Both the position numbers and the translations under genes were made by a program. Under the pieces are notes generated by a model that was not told where the DNA came from, ran no database searches, and saw only the letters and a program-made list of their open reading frames with translations. A stretch of DNA of 64,000 nucleotides from positions 1 through 64,000 of the IMG/VR virus record IMGVR_UViG_3300042373_001302; one strand, given 5' to 3'. The DNA is from a virus. How positions within the stretch are numbered: position 1 is the stretch's first letter; each line of letters opens with the position of its first letter. Of the stretch, positions 45,066-54,723 are shown in pieces.

Positions 45066-46871
45066 TTAAAATTTAATTTTAGTTGATGAAGCTGCTTGTA
45101 AAAATTCATCAGCATCAACAACTTTACTATCATTTGAAAGATTTAATGTATCATAACCAAAATTTTCACTTGTTTCAGTTACAGGACTTGTTTCATTTAT
45201 AAGATCTTGTAAAGTAATAGATCCTAGTTCTACTTGTTTTATTTTAATATATTTTTCAGTTTCCTTAGCTTTTTGATCAATTCTTATTTTACTTCTTAGT
45301 ATTTCTTTTTCATGTTCAGAAATATAAGTAGGTGCAGATTTACCAATACTTGTTTTAAATTTAGATGGATATATAATTTTTTCTAAATCAGATACTGGTG
45401 AAAAAGGATTAATTCTTTTAAAATTACAATAAATTGAATTTTCATCTTCATACATTTTAGAATCTCTATTTTGATTTTTAATCTGTTCTTTACGATTCAA
45501 AAAATAAGTAATAAGTTCTGCTTTAAAAACATAACCATCTACATATACACCTAAAATATGTATAAGAGGTGGTATATTCATATGTTTTAAAATTGTAGAA
45601 GTATTGTTTTTAACAAAATCTATAATAGAAACATTTAAAATCATAAAAGCTAAAATTTTATCAATATCATACGTAGGTGTATGAATTCTAAATTCTATAG
45701 TTTCTTTATTACCAAAAATAATAGGAATTAAATTATGAACAAAATATCTTGTATGAACATTCCATTTTTGATTATTTCCTGGATTATTAGGATGAGCTAC
45801 TACTTGACTTAAATCATTATTATATGCTTTAAAAGAAGCACCTTCAGATAAAAATCGAAATATTATTTCAAAATTTCTAGTGATATTTTCAGGAGTTATA
45901 ATAGGATCTAATTTTGAAAGTAATGCTTCAGTTGGATAAGGTGCTGCATAATTTTTATTTTTATATCCAAAATTATACTTTTTATACAAAGGAAATAATT
46001 CAAATATTTCATTTTGAATATGAAGAGTAGTAATCATAAAAGCTAAAAGAAATTCTGCAGTTCTAGGAATATTACCAATATGTAAATGTAAAGCACAATT
46101 ATCATTAAAACTTGTTCTATCTTTTAAAATATTTATACTGTTTTTTAATGTTTGTATTCCTTTAGCACCACTTAATGGTATTGTAACATATTCTAATCCA
46201 CTAATTGAACCATCTCTTAATGGTATTAAACCATTTTTAAAACACAAATCTGTAGGTACAAAACCCGTAATAGTTTCAAATTCTAAACCAAAAGTATAAT
46301 CTTTCATCAATTTACTTATATCTTCAGAATCTTTACTTATTTCAATATGTGAATTATTATATGATATAATATTTTTATACATAATACCTTGTGAGTCATA
46401 AGGTAAACTTTGTTTAAGATTACTACTAGGAACTACTTTTTTAATAAATTCCTTAGCTCTTATTCTTGAAATATTATAAAATTTACCATCAGATAATCTT
46501 TCTCTATAAGAATAATCATTTTTAAATACATCACGAGATAAAAGATATTGTTCATTTCCATTTTCTAAAATACAATAAATAATTTCATTTTTATTATTTA
46601 CTGTAAAATAACCATTTTCACATTTATCATTAATTATACCAAATAAGATTAATTTATCATTAGATTTAACAATATATTTTTTAACAGTATGATCAAATAC
46701 AACAAGACCTGTTTCAATTCTGTAATATTTTTTATCATCCATTAAATAACAATCACCTGAATTTTCAATAAAAGGATCACCTATCTCATAATAATTTTTA
46801 TTGAATTTTTTGGTTTTTTCAATTAATAATTTCTTACCACTAATAGTGGTTACATATTTTTGACTTGACAT
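45066..46871 (-). CDS. GS-like COOH-NH2 ligase (amidoligase)
   Basis: A 601-residue protein. Residues 1-185 form an N-terminal domain of beta character without recognised motifs. The amidoligase domain begins at about 190 with YTFGLEFETI, then DGSISGLEYVTIPL, CALHLHIGN and later NKETIEFRIHTPTYD. These give the EFE, E-x-V and HxHxG metal/ATP-binding patterns of glutamine-synthetase-like ligases, which form an amide between a carboxylate and an amine using ATP. It ends the seven-gene amidoligase cluster (45066-52717). The substrate is unknown. Confidence 0.78.
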   Translation of the reverse strand: MSSQKYVTTISGKKLLIEKTKKFNKNYYEIGDPFIENSGDCYLMDDKKYYRIETGLVVFDHTVKKYIVKSNDKLILFGIINDKCENGYFTVNNKNEIIYCILENGNEQYLLSRDVFKNDYSYRERLSDGKFYNISRIRAKEFIKKVVPSSNLKQSLPYDSQGIMYKNIISYNNSHIEISKDSEDISKLMKDYTFGLEFETITGFVPTDLCFKNGLIPLRDGSISGLEYVTIPLSGAKGIQTLKNSINILKDRTSFNDNCALHLHIGNIPRTAEFLLAFMITTLHIQNEIFELFPLYKKYNFGYKNKNYAAPYPTEALLSKLDPIITPENITRNFEIIFRFLSEGASFKAYNNDLSQVVAHPNNPGNNQKWNVHTRYFVHNLIPIIFGNKETIEFRIHTPTYDIDKILAFMILNVSIIDFVKNNTSTILKHMNIPPLIHILGVYVDGYVFKAELITYFLNRKEQIKNQNRDSKMYEDENSIYCNFKRINPFSPVSDLEKIIYPSKFKTSIGKSAPTYISEHEKEILRSKIRIDQKAKETEKYIKIKQVELGSITLQDLINETSPVTETSENFGYDTLNLSNDSKVVDADEFLQAASSTKIKF

Positions 46872-46873
46872 TT

Positions 46874-48832
46874 TTAATTATTTGTTTCTAAGATTATACT
46901 CATTTGATCTTTAAGGAATTTTAATTGTATTATTTTATTAAAAATTTCAGGATCTGAATCAAAATCTTTTAATCTATCAATATGTCCTTCAAGTCCACTA
47001 ATAGATTCATTTAAATTTTCTGAAATTAATTCATATTCTCCACTAATTTTATCTAAATCTTCAAATTCTTTGGTCATATCTAAAACTTTTATTTTAGGAT
47101 TGTCTAATAATTTCATTTCTTCCTTATAATTATCAAGAATTTCACTATCTTCTTCAAAAATAACAGATTTTTTTTCAACTAATTTATCTAAACTTTCTAA
47201 TTGTTTGTTTTTTTCTTCTTCAATTCTTCTTAATCTGAATTTTTCTTTAAGTGCCTCAGCATGAGGTCTTACAGGAGTCCAAATTGATGCTTTTCCATAC
47301 ATACTAATTGAAGTACTTTTTAAATTACCATAATCAATTGTATAAATAAATTCTGAACCTAAAGGAGAAATTATTTCATTACTTACTAATTTAGAATTAT
47401 ATACAATACCTTGATTTAAAATATTTTTTGTATTTACTGATAAATCTATAATAGGATGACTACTTATTTCAGATAATTGCATATGATCTAACATTTTATT
47501 TTTTTGTAATAAATAATGTTTTCTATAAAATATTTTAAAATCAAGAAATGTTCTAATTTTTACACCTTCTACAAAATAATGAAAATTTTCATATTGTTCT
47601 TTTTTAAAAGGAACATAATAATGATTATTTTTAATTTCTTCAACACCGTAAGAATGATCAAAATCGTTATCTACAAAAGGAACTCCTATTAAATCACGCA
47701 TTCTTGTAGTAGCCATAACATTATCATCATTATATGTTAATTCATAAAAACCATATCCTTTAATAAAAGTATAAATACCACTAATTAAATGACCTTTTTT
47801 CCAATATCTTAGTTTATTAAAATAAACTCTTTTACCATAAGAATTTTGGTTGATTGATAAAACTTCTAAATAAATATTAGTATTATTATTTTTATTTTGA
47901 ATATGTTTATTAATAGAACTACTTATAACATCTGTAGTATCTGTTCTTTTATTAAAATTACAATTATAATTATCATAATCATATCTTTTAGTATTTTTAG
48001 TTGTATAAGATTCTTTTTGAGTAGAATTATCTCTTACAATTAAAAGTTTTTCTGCATTTTTAACATCACCATTTGTTATAATATATAATACATTATTTTC
48101 AAACGCAAAAACACTTTCATTTTTTACTCCACCTATAGATAATAAAGGTTGATATAAAGAAGATATATATAAAGAATTTTTATTTTCAATGTAATAAAAT
48201 AAAGGTCTTTCTTCTTCTATTTTACTATGAGTATAATCATATAATTTTGAAGCACCTTTCCAAATATAAACTTTATTAGGTTCATTAGTATTTGTAAACA
48301 TTAATGCTGCAGCTCCAGTATATTCACTTAAAACTTTAAAGTTTTTATGAGTATATATGATTTCTAATAATATTTCAGAATCAATTTTCTTTCTTTTTGA
48401 AATATAAGTATGATTAGAATGTTCATAAGTTTCTTCTTTTTCTTCCCATTCTTCAATATTATAATGTTTAGCTAATTCATCATGATTATATAATGTTCCA
48501 TTATGACAACCTATAAATTCAAAACCTTCATTTTCTTTATTTATACCAAAACCAAATGGATGAGCGTTTGATTCATTAACTATATTCCCAACACTTGCTT
48601 GTCTTGTATGTCCTATTACTACAGGATATTTTGTAGGTATTAATTTATTATGATTTACAATAAAATCTGAAAAGAGTTTTTTTCCATAAGCTGCACCAAT
48701 AGTAATATCACCGTCGACAGAAACACCACAAGAATCTTTACCTCTTTCAATATTATAAAGACCTAATTTATCAAACTTGTCTTTATTAAATTTTTTTGGG
48801 TCTTTTCCTGCCCAACCAAATATTCCACACAT
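46874..48832 (-). CDS. Class II (Ntn-type) glutamine amidotransferase
   Basis: A 652-residue protein starting MCGIFGW, so Cys2 becomes the N-terminal nucleophile. Then ERGKDSCGV, HTRQASVG (substrate-binding Arg), NAHPFGFG and GCHNGTLYNHDEL follow in the order of GlmS/AsnB/PurF glutaminase domains (residues 2-230). Residues 230-650 hold no sugar isomerase or asparagine synthase domain that I can see; the end is a coiled coil. It would release ammonia from glutamine for a partner, probably the adjacent ligases, or transfer an acyl group. Confidence 0.85.
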   Translation of the reverse strand: MCGIFGWAGKDPKKFNKDKFDKLGLYNIERGKDSCGVSVDGDITIGAAYGKKLFSDFIVNHNKLIPTKYPVVIGHTRQASVGNIVNESNAHPFGFGINKENEGFEFIGCHNGTLYNHDELAKHYNIEEWEEKEETYEHSNHTYISKRKKIDSEILLEIIYTHKNFKVLSEYTGAAALMFTNTNEPNKVYIWKGASKLYDYTHSKIEEERPLFYYIENKNSLYISSLYQPLLSIGGVKNESVFAFENNVLYIITNGDVKNAEKLLIVRDNSTQKESYTTKNTKRYDYDNYNCNFNKRTDTTDVISSSINKHIQNKNNNTNIYLEVLSINQNSYGKRVYFNKLRYWKKGHLISGIYTFIKGYGFYELTYNDDNVMATTRMRDLIGVPFVDNDFDHSYGVEEIKNNHYYVPFKKEQYENFHYFVEGVKIRTFLDFKIFYRKHYLLQKNKMLDHMQLSEISSHPIIDLSVNTKNILNQGIVYNSKLVSNEIISPLGSEFIYTIDYGNLKSTSISMYGKASIWTPVRPHAEALKEKFRLRRIEEEKNKQLESLDKLVEKKSVIFEEDSEILDNYKEEMKLLDNPKIKVLDMTKEFEDLDKISGEYELISENLNESISGLEGHIDRLKDFDSDPEIFNKIIQLKFLKDQMSIILETNN

Positions 48833-48842
48833 ATATTATTTT

Positions 48843-49643
48843 TTAATTTGTTAAAATTTGTTCAAATTGTTTAATTTCTTCTAATAATTCTTGAGCTAAT
48901 TTTTTATTATTTGTATCAATAGCTTCTCTAACTCTTTCAGAATATTTATTTTCATATTCTGTAAATTCATTATTTAAAACACAATTAACTGCTTTAATTG
49001 TTTGTTCATATACCCAACCAATTAATTCATTTGATTGAATCCAAAAGTTAGATAATTGTCTACATTCTACACCAAAATCTTTAAATCTAAAAGAACCTGC
49101 TTTACCATAAAGTTCACGTCTTCTGTCATCTTTATCAATCAATAATGCTGGTAATGTAACAAATATATCAAAAGCTTTAACAATAATTTCACTTGTTTCT
49201 TGATTAGGTTCTGGATATCCTATATGTACATGTCCACCAACACTTCTTAAATTTGTTTTAGAATTAGGTGTTGGATTAATATCTTTAAGATAAACATTAA
49301 AATCAGGTTCACAACCAAAAGTATTTGCTTGTTTAGTTTTTAAATATTTTTTATTAATTTCACTTGATGCTTTATTTGATAATTTACAGTTATGACTTGC
49401 AGCCATAATTTCAAGATAATTTAATACATATTGAATATTTTCAATAAACTCTTCTTTGTTTTTACACGGAGGTATATTAAATTCTGCTGCAATATTATCT
49501 AATTGAATGCAATGACCCTTATCACTAATTGGATAAGGATCGTGTTTTGTACCAGGTACTATTCCTTCAGCTGAGATTATTTCTATTTCATTTTCTAAAA
49601 AGATTTCAGGATCAGTTCCTAATAGTATATTAAAATTTTTCAT
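48843..49643 (-). CDS. Phage-type COOH-NH2 ligase (amidoligase)
   Basis: A 266-residue compact amidoligase of the kind found in phiEco32-like phages. Motifs: [11 protein letters not shown] near the start, [35 protein letters not shown] (HxHxG) and later [20 protein letters not shown]. It is a stand-alone ATP-dependent amide-bond-forming enzyme. It overlaps the class I amidotransferase upstream by 14 bases, which couples translation of a ligase and an ammonia supplier. Confidence 0.83.
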   Translation of the reverse strand: MKNFNILLGTDPEIFLENEIEIISAEGIVPGTKHDPYPISDKGHCIQLDNIAAEFNIPPCKNKEEFIENIQYVLNYLEIMAASHNCKLSNKASSEINKKYLKTKQANTFGCEPDFNVYLKDINPTPNSKTNLRSVGGHVHIGYPEPNQETSEIIVKAFDIFVTLPALLIDKDDRRRELYGKAGSFRFKDFGVECRQLSNFWIQSNELIGWVYEQTIKAVNCVLNNEFTEYENKYSERVREAIDTNNKKLAQELLEEIKQFEQILTN

Positions 49644-50634
49644 TTTTTAAAAATAGTTTTTTTGTTAAATGTACTGTTGCTTTTACAAATTTTTCTTCAA
49701 AATTCATCCATTCAGGATGTCCTTGAATACATAATGATTTTGTTTTAGGATAATAAATTATTTCAGGTTCTACAAAAGAAACAGGTATTTTAATATTTTT
49801 ATTATCACCATTTAAATAAATAGGACTTCTATTATATTCGGAATAACCATATATAATATAAGAATCTTCATTTAAATCAAACGGATACATCATTTGATGA
49901 TGAGAAGAAGTTATAGGAATAGTTGTACTACTATTTTCAAAATCTAAAGCTTTATTTGCTGAAGGAATAAAAGTAATATTATGATCACTGTTATGATTTT
50001 CAACATGTTGGATAAGTTTTCCTTTATTCATAACTGTTAAAAATTGTCCACCTCTACAAATACCTAATTTAGGAGTTTTTGAAAATTGATTATAAACTAC
50101 TTCTTCTAAACTATCTCTTTTAGCATTAACACTTGTGTATTTACCTAATTTTTCATTATAAAATGATGGACTTACATCTTCTCCTCCTGTAAATAAAATT
50201 AAATCTATTAAAAAACCTGGAATTATACCAATTTTATCATGTTCTATAATTCTTAATCTTTTATTTTCAGGTACTATTAATTCTAAATATTTAATATAAT
50301 CTGATGGTTGTGTATTATCAGCTATAATTACTAAAAATTCATTATCATTTTTTAAAACATTTGTTTCTCTTTCTTTTTCTTGTTGATTATTTGACATCCA
50401 TTCTATATCATCATATTTATTATTGTTGTTTTCTATAACATCTAATAAATTTTTAGCTTTAGATTGTGTACCCATACCTCCAACTAAACTCTTAAATAAG
50501 TTTGGATGACAATTAGCTGAGCTACTTATAAAAGAACTTATATATTTTAAACGGACTACTGGTTCATATATATTTTTTTCTGTAAAAATATCTAAAAAAT
50601 GGTTAATTAAATCATCATAACTAGTTATTGTCAT
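49630..50634 (-). CDS. Class I glutamine amidotransferase (peptidase C26-like) with N-terminal extension
   Basis: A 334-residue protein. Residues 90-330 form a triad glutaminase domain: [13 protein letters not shown] (about 172-184), [10 protein letters not shown] (nucleophile Cys in CRGG), SHHQMM and IQGHPEW (catalytic His and Glu region, with H-P-E). This is the gamma-glutamyl-GABA hydrolase/C26 branch. The first 90 residues are helical and unrecognised. It may hydrolyse gamma-glutamyl amides or supply ammonia; it is one of two paralogues in the cluster. Confidence 0.8.
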   Translation of the reverse strand: MTITSYDDLINHFLDIFTEKNIYEPVVRLKYISSFISSSANCHPNLFKSLVGGMGTQSKAKNLLDVIENNNNKYDDIEWMSNNQQEKERETNVLKNDNEFLVIIADNTQPSDYIKYLELIVPENKRLRIIEHDKIGIIPGFLIDLILFTGGEDVSPSFYNEKLGKYTSVNAKRDSLEEVVYNQFSKTPKLGICRGGQFLTVMNKGKLIQHVENHNSDHNITFIPSANKALDFENSSTTIPITSSHHQMMYPFDLNEDSYIIYGYSEYNRSPIYLNGDNKNIKIPVSFVEPEIIYYPKTKSLCIQGHPEWMNFEEKFVKATVHLTKKLFLKNEKF

Positions 50635-50635
50635 T

Positions 50636-51508
50636 TTATTTATTTATTTTATGTTTAATAATTTTTGGAATTTCTTCAATATATTTTTGAGCACAAACAG
50701 ATACTTCTCCTGTACCATTATCCATTGAACTTGCACTATTACATTCTAAAAGAATATATTCTTGGTATTTTCTTGGTTTACCATCAGAATCATTTGGTCC
50801 TTGTACTCTAACATCAAATGATAATAAATCTGCACCTACAGCTTTTAAAGCTTTAACACAATCATTTTCAATATCATTCCAAGAATTAGGTTTTAAAAAG
50901 TTTTCATTAGTTTCTAAAAACCAAACACAAATATCATCATGTCTTCTCCATTTTTGATCTTCAGGTACATCTGATTTTAATGCTTTTCTACAAGTATAAA
51001 AACAACCTAATTCACTAATATGTAATCTATACTCTAAAGCATAATTCATAAATTGTTCAAAAATATAACTCGAATGATTTGTAGTTTTTTGTTTCCACGC
51101 ATCAAATTCAGATTGAGATTTAATTAGAGAATTACCTCTACCTTTTGAACCATAATGAGCTTTAGCTACAATTGCATTTTTCCAATCATTTGTAAGAGAA
51201 TTAATATTATTAATATTATTTGTCCATTCAGCTGTTTTAACATTTGCTTCAACAAACTTTTGTTTCATTAATAATTTGTTAGCTGAAATTTTAATAGCAT
51301 TAACACTATTTATTTCAACTCTATCACCACCTTTACTAATTATATCATGTACTTCTGTAGATGATCCAAATCTAATAACAGAACGATACGGTAAAGCTTG
51401 TATTTTTTTATGTTTAAGTCTTAAAATATCATGACTAGGATGACGACTTAAAATCATAGGTCTAAACAATGTTAATTTTTTTATATTTTTTTTAACTAAT
51501 GTAGCCAT
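50636..51508 (-). CDS. ATP-grasp ligase
   Basis: A 290-residue ATP-grasp protein. Seen: RFGSSTEV and EINSVNAIKISANKLLMKQKF (pre-ATP-grasp and Lys-binding region), IVAKAHYGSKGRGNSLI (Gly-rich ATP loop), YIFEQFMNYALEYRLHIS, a SFDVRVQ strand and YILLECNSASSMDNG (metal-binding E-x-N). Such enzymes join a carboxylate to an amine through an acyl phosphate. It starts two bases after a class I amidotransferase and ends two bases before the next, in a cluster with GS-like ligases. Confidence 0.85.
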   Translation of the reverse strand: MATLVKKNIKKLTLFRPMILSRHPSHDILRLKHKKIQALPYRSVIRFGSSTEVHDIISKGGDRVEINSVNAIKISANKLLMKQKFVEANVKTAEWTNNINNINSLTNDWKNAIVAKAHYGSKGRGNSLIKSQSEFDAWKQKTTNHSSYIFEQFMNYALEYRLHISELGCFYTCRKALKSDVPEDQKWRRHDDICVWFLETNENFLKPNSWNDIENDCVKALKAVGADLLSFDVRVQGPNDSDGKPRKYQEYILLECNSASSMDNGTGEVSVCAQKYIEEIPKIIKHKINK

Positions 51509-51510
51509 AA

Positions 51511-52128
51511 TTAAAGAATTAATAATTTTTTAATAATTTGATTAGAATAAACATCATTTATTTCTTCAGGATGATATTGTACACCATAAATAACTTCTGA
51601 AAATTTTGCAATTTCAATATTTTGATCTTGTACTTCTCTTGCAATTACCATACTGTTAGGTAAATTAAAACATCCTTGATGATGTAATGAATTTACTTCA
51701 TATTTAGATTTAATTTCTTGATTAATAAATATTAATTTATCAACTAATTCTCCTCTATGTTTATTAGAATAATTAAAAGGATAATGTTGTTCTAAAGTAC
51801 CTCCAAATTTAACACATAATTGTTGAAATCCTAAACAAATTCCAAATATTGGTATTCCAGCATTAATATATTGATCTAAATTTACATCAAAGAAAAACTG
51901 TTTCATTACATCTGTATTTGATGTATTATAATCAGGTACAGCACCATAAGTACTAGGATTCATATCCATACCACCAGGTAAAATCAATAAATCTAAATCT
52001 TCCACAATTTCTAATTTTGGTGTTATAATTTCAACATCACCAAATTGACGTAACCATGATAAATATGCTTTAGTAACACCAAAACTATTTTCACCTGTAT
52101 TCCAACCTACAATTCCTATTTTTTTCAT
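51511..52128 (-). CDS. Class I glutamine amidotransferase (peptidase C26-like)
   Basis: A 205-residue single-domain triad glutaminase. LILPGGMDMNPSTYG, then IFGICLGFQQL (nucleophile Cys in GICLG), SLHHQGCF and YGVQYHPEE (catalytic His and Glu) are all present in correct order. It resembles PuuD-type gamma-glutamyl hydrolases or free GATase subunits. Spacing of two bases to each neighbour shows it is co-translated with the ATP-grasp and GGCT-like genes. Confidence 0.85.
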   Translation of the reverse strand: MKKIGIVGWNTGENSFGVTKAYLSWLRQFGDVEIITPKLEIVEDLDLLILPGGMDMNPSTYGAVPDYNTSNTDVMKQFFFDVNLDQYINAGIPIFGICLGFQQLCVKFGGTLEQHYPFNYSNKHRGELVDKLIFINQEIKSKYEVNSLHHQGCFNLPNSMVIAREVQDQNIEIAKFSEVIYGVQYHPEEINDVYSNQIIKKLLIL

Positions 52129-52129
52129 T

Positions 52130-52717
52130 TTACATTTTTAATTTTAATTGATCTTCATTTTGATTTTCAAATTGTGTATTCTTATAATCTACCCAGTCAC
52201 CTGATAAGATTTTTTTACTTTCTGCATATAATTCATTACCTTCAATAATATCATTTAAAATATGAATTGATACTCTTCCAAAAGGACTTTCAATTTCTTC
52301 TCTTTTCATATATGAATGATCTAAATTATTAGGAATATAATTTTCTAAATTATCAATTTCTTTTAATTTATCACTTGAAATTTCATATACTTCTAATTTA
52401 ATTGATGTTGAACCACCTAATGTAACAACAGGTTCACTACCTCCAATATCCCATAAACTAAAAATAGGAATAGTATAAAAACTTCCTAAATATTTTGAAG
52501 ACATGATTATGTTATGCTTTTTACAAGTTTTTCTAAGATTAGCATAAACAGCTAATAAAAAATTTTCTTCCATTTTTACATTTTTATTTTTATTTCTTCT
52601 TTCTTTTTTTTGTTGTTTTTTTAATTCTGATTTTTCTAATCTTATTTTATTTCTTTCTTTAATTCGTTCAAGTTCAAATTCATTAAGTTGTCTTTTATTT
52701 CTACTTCTTCTTGTCAT
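52130..52717 (-). CDS. GGCT/AIG2-like cyclotransferase with basic N-terminal extension
   Basis: A 195-residue protein. Residues 1-50 are strongly basic (TRRSRNKRQ; LKKQQKKERRNKNKN) and could bind nucleic acid. Residues 53-190 match the GGCT/AIG2 fold: LAVYANLRK for the substrate loop (usual YGSLR), KYLGSFYTIPIFSLW, a Gly-Gly strand, KLEVYEI, and the C-terminal LSGDWVDY. The catalytic Glu region is LENYIPN. A paralogue without the extension lies at 60463-60849. GGCT enzymes cyclise gamma-glutamyl groups, which fits the amidoligase cluster. Confidence 0.75.
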   Translation of the reverse strand: MTRRSRNKRQLNEFELERIKERNKIRLEKSELKKQQKKERRNKNKNVKMEENFLLAVYANLRKTCKKHNIIMSSKYLGSFYTIPIFSLWDIGGSEPVVTLGGSTSIKLEVYEISSDKLKEIDNLENYIPNNLDHSYMKREEIESPFGRVSIHILNDIIEGNELYAESKKILSGDWVDYKNTQFENQNEDQLKLKM

Positions 52718-52727
52718 TTTAATTTTT

Positions 52728-53762
52728 TTAAAAAGGTATAACTAGTATTTCATTTTTAAATATTTCTTTAGCTTCAAAAATACCTTTATTTTTAACTAAA
52801 TCTGAAAAATCTTTAGATTTGTATTTTTCATCAATACATATATCAAATAATAAAAATTCTTCAGCTAATCTTTTTGAAAATTCTTGACCCCAATTTACTT
52901 CTTTATCATAATCATTATCATAAAAAAGAATTATTGTTTCAAATCTTTTTTTTAATTCACTTATTACATTTTGTTTAGGTAATACATTTTCAGATTGTAA
53001 TGCTACAGCATCATAACCTAATACTTCATTAATACACATTACATCTTTTAAAGATTTAGTAATAATTAATAATTCACTTTTTAAAGGTAATTGTTGCCAA
53101 CCTTGCCAAACAGAATCATTATGTGAATTTAACCATTTATAATCTTTAGAAAAAGGTTGATAAATTTTATATGTTTCTTTGTTATCTTTATGTTCTATAA
53201 AACAATATGCATATTTTTCTACAGGTACTGCTGCACCATTAATAAATACATGAGATATTGGTTCTACATTATATTTCTTTAATGTTTCTAAAGATATTCC
53301 AAATTCTTTCCAAAATTCTAAATCATAACGTTCCCAATTTCTTCTTTTTTTAGCTAAATCAAATTTATACATGGTTTTAGACATTACTTGATCTTTACAA
53401 GTATTAATTGTTTCACCATAATTTTGTTTGTTAAATTTTTTAACAATAAAATCATCAGCCATGTCAAAATCTGTAGCAATTTTAGATAATGCTTCAAAAT
53501 AATTAAGATTAAATAACATCATTGTAAATTTAACAGAATTACCTTTTTGTTTTAAGGTCATATCATTAAAACACATAACATTATTTTCACCTGAAAAAAA
53601 ACCAAATGAAGGATTTTTTTCTCTTTTTCTTAAAGGAGAATAAATATTTTTACCATATTCTATTTCTTGATCTGGAATATATTTAGCATATACATCATAA
53701 TGATCTATATACTTAAATAATGCGTCTTCAGATACTAATTTTTTATTTAAATTTATTGTCAT
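52728..53762 (-). CDS. DnaG-type DNA primase with TOPRIM domain
   Basis: A 344-residue primase-like protein. The N-terminal part (YGKNIYSPLRKREKNPSFGFF) resembles the substrate-binding start of DnaG-like phage primases but lacks a zinc ribbon. The TOPRIM core is LLIITKSLKDVMC, then DAVALQSENVLP and ILFYDNDYDK (D-x-D). The usual motif 1 Glu (EG) is not evident; TKSLKD is in its place. It would make primers for replication together with the intron-split helicase 2-6 kb upstream. A 53-residue ORF precedes it by one base. Confidence 0.72.
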   Translation of the reverse strand: MTINLNKKLVSEDALFKYIDHYDVYAKYIPDQEIEYGKNIYSPLRKREKNPSFGFFSGENNVMCFNDMTLKQKGNSVKFTMMLFNLNYFEALSKIATDFDMADDFIVKKFNKQNYGETINTCKDQVMSKTMYKFDLAKKRRNWERYDLEFWKEFGISLETLKKYNVEPISHVFINGAAVPVEKYAYCFIEHKDNKETYKIYQPFSKDYKWLNSHNDSVWQGWQQLPLKSELLIITKSLKDVMCINEVLGYDAVALQSENVLPKQNVISELKKRFETIILFYDNDYDKEVNWGQEFSKRLAEEFLLFDICIDEKYKSKDFSDLVKNKGIFEAKEIFKNEILVIPF

Positions 53763-53763
53763 T

Positions 53764-53925
53764 TTACATTGTTAAATAATATATGTTAGTATTAATTATA
53801 AATTCTTCATAATAAGAACTTTCAATAAAATCTATTTGTCTTTTTACTGTATTTTTAATATGATTAGCTTTTAAAACTAAATTATTAAAATATTCTTTAT
53901 TTGTTTCTTTTTTACGTATTGTCAT
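53764..53925 (-). CDS. Small ORF before primase
   Basis: A 53-residue ORF (ATG at 53925, TAA at 53764) too short for usual cutoffs. It is Lys/Asn/Ile-rich and mostly helical (MTIRKKETNKEYFNNLV...). Its stop is one base from the primase ATG, the spacing used by other real pairs in this operon. It starts 27 bases after the tRNA-like element. No function. Confidence 0.45.
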   Translation of the reverse strand: MTIRKKETNKEYFNNLVLKANHIKNTVKRQIDFIESSYYEEFIINTNIYYLTM

Positions 53926-53952
53926 TCATTGTTATAATTTTAGTTAATATTG

Positions 53953-54071
53953 TAGTCAGGACAGGATTCGAACCTGTTAAGTAATGGAAGTTCCTCGACC
54001 TCTCCCTAAGTTCAGTATCTTTGTGCCCTGCCCTTTGTTTTATACTTTGGCTACCAATACGCCACCTGACT
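53953..54071 (-). tRNA. tRNA-like element with about 45-nt excess in the anticodon region
   Basis: On the - strand AGTCAGG (54071-54065) pairs with CCTGACT (53960-53954). A normal-looking D arm (GGC-GTATTGGTA-GCC) follows the 5' strand, and ACAGG-TTCGAAT-CCTGT forms the T arm. The distance between D and T arms is about 70 nt, far more than the 25-45 of normal tRNAs. AAGTA after the D arm can pair with TACTT before the T arm, which would make an oversized anticodon loop. It could be an interrupted or decaying tRNA, or a tRNA mimic. No amino-acid identity is given. Confidence 0.5.
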
Positions 54072-54073
54072 AT

Positions 54074-54098
54074 ATAAAAGGGAGTATTTCTACTCCCT
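54074..54098 (-). terminator. Rho-independent terminator after the SSB-like gene
   Basis: AGGGAGTA-GAAA-TACTCCCT on the - strand (54098-54079), an 8-bp stem with a GNRA-like tetraloop, followed by TTTTATA. It lies eight bases after the stop of the SSB-like gene and just before the tRNA-like element. Confidence 0.85.
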
Positions 54099-54106
54099 AA
54101 TTATTA

Positions 54107-54694
54107 TTACCACACAGCTTTAGCTGACGCGTCGAACGCGGTGGTTCCACCTGTAGATGCTGGTGCATCTGGTGTTAATTTATCTAAATTATCATTAGGA
54201 GATACTCTTAATTTTGAAGCATTTTCAGGCGTACCTGCTTTTTCAATAAAATTAAAATATCTTGTACTAAGATATTGTGAAGGTTTAGCTTTAGTACCAT
54301 AATTGGTATAAAGATTCACTGATTTACCTGCACAATTATCTTTAATAATTTTAAATAAAGAATCCATAGCTTGTTTTGATGATGTTACTTCAGGAAATAC
54401 AAAATCTTCAGGAACAACGGAATGTGCGATAGATAAAACTCTACCTACAGTCCAACCTTCTAAATCTCTATTTCTTTTCTCATCATACATTACATTATCT
54501 TTATGATAATAAAAACCTGTATTAATCTGACCACCTGCTACATCAGTAAAAATTACTTTATAATCAGGTGAATTGTCTGGATCACTCATTTCTCTTTTAT
54601 TAACATCAAGTGTTACATTTTCAATTTTTCCTGCTACTCCATTGTTAAATACTGTAGCTCCTCCACCAAAATTCTTATCATTTAAATTGAACAT
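54107..54694 (-). CDS. Putative single-stranded DNA-binding protein
   Basis: A 195-residue protein. The N-terminal 130 residues have beta-strand character (ATVFNNGVAGKIENVTLDV, DYKVIFTDVAGGQINTGFYYH), and the C-terminal 40 residues are disordered, Thr/Ala/Asp-rich, ending AVW. An OB-like body with a flexible tail, a dedicated terminator and a position between the ATPase and primase genes suggest the phage SSB. No unique motif proves it. Confidence 0.5.
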   Translation of the reverse strand: MFNLNDKNFGGGATVFNNGVAGKIENVTLDVNKREMSDPDNSPDYKVIFTDVAGGQINTGFYYHKDNVMYDEKRNRDLEGWTVGRVLSIAHSVVPEDFVFPEVTSSKQAMDSLFKIIKDNCAGKSVNLYTNYGTKAKPSQYLSTRYFNFIEKAGTPENASKLRVSPNDNLDKLTPDAPASTGGTTAFDASAKAVW

Positions 54695-54723
54695 ATCTTA
54701 TATTATTTTATATGGTTTATATT

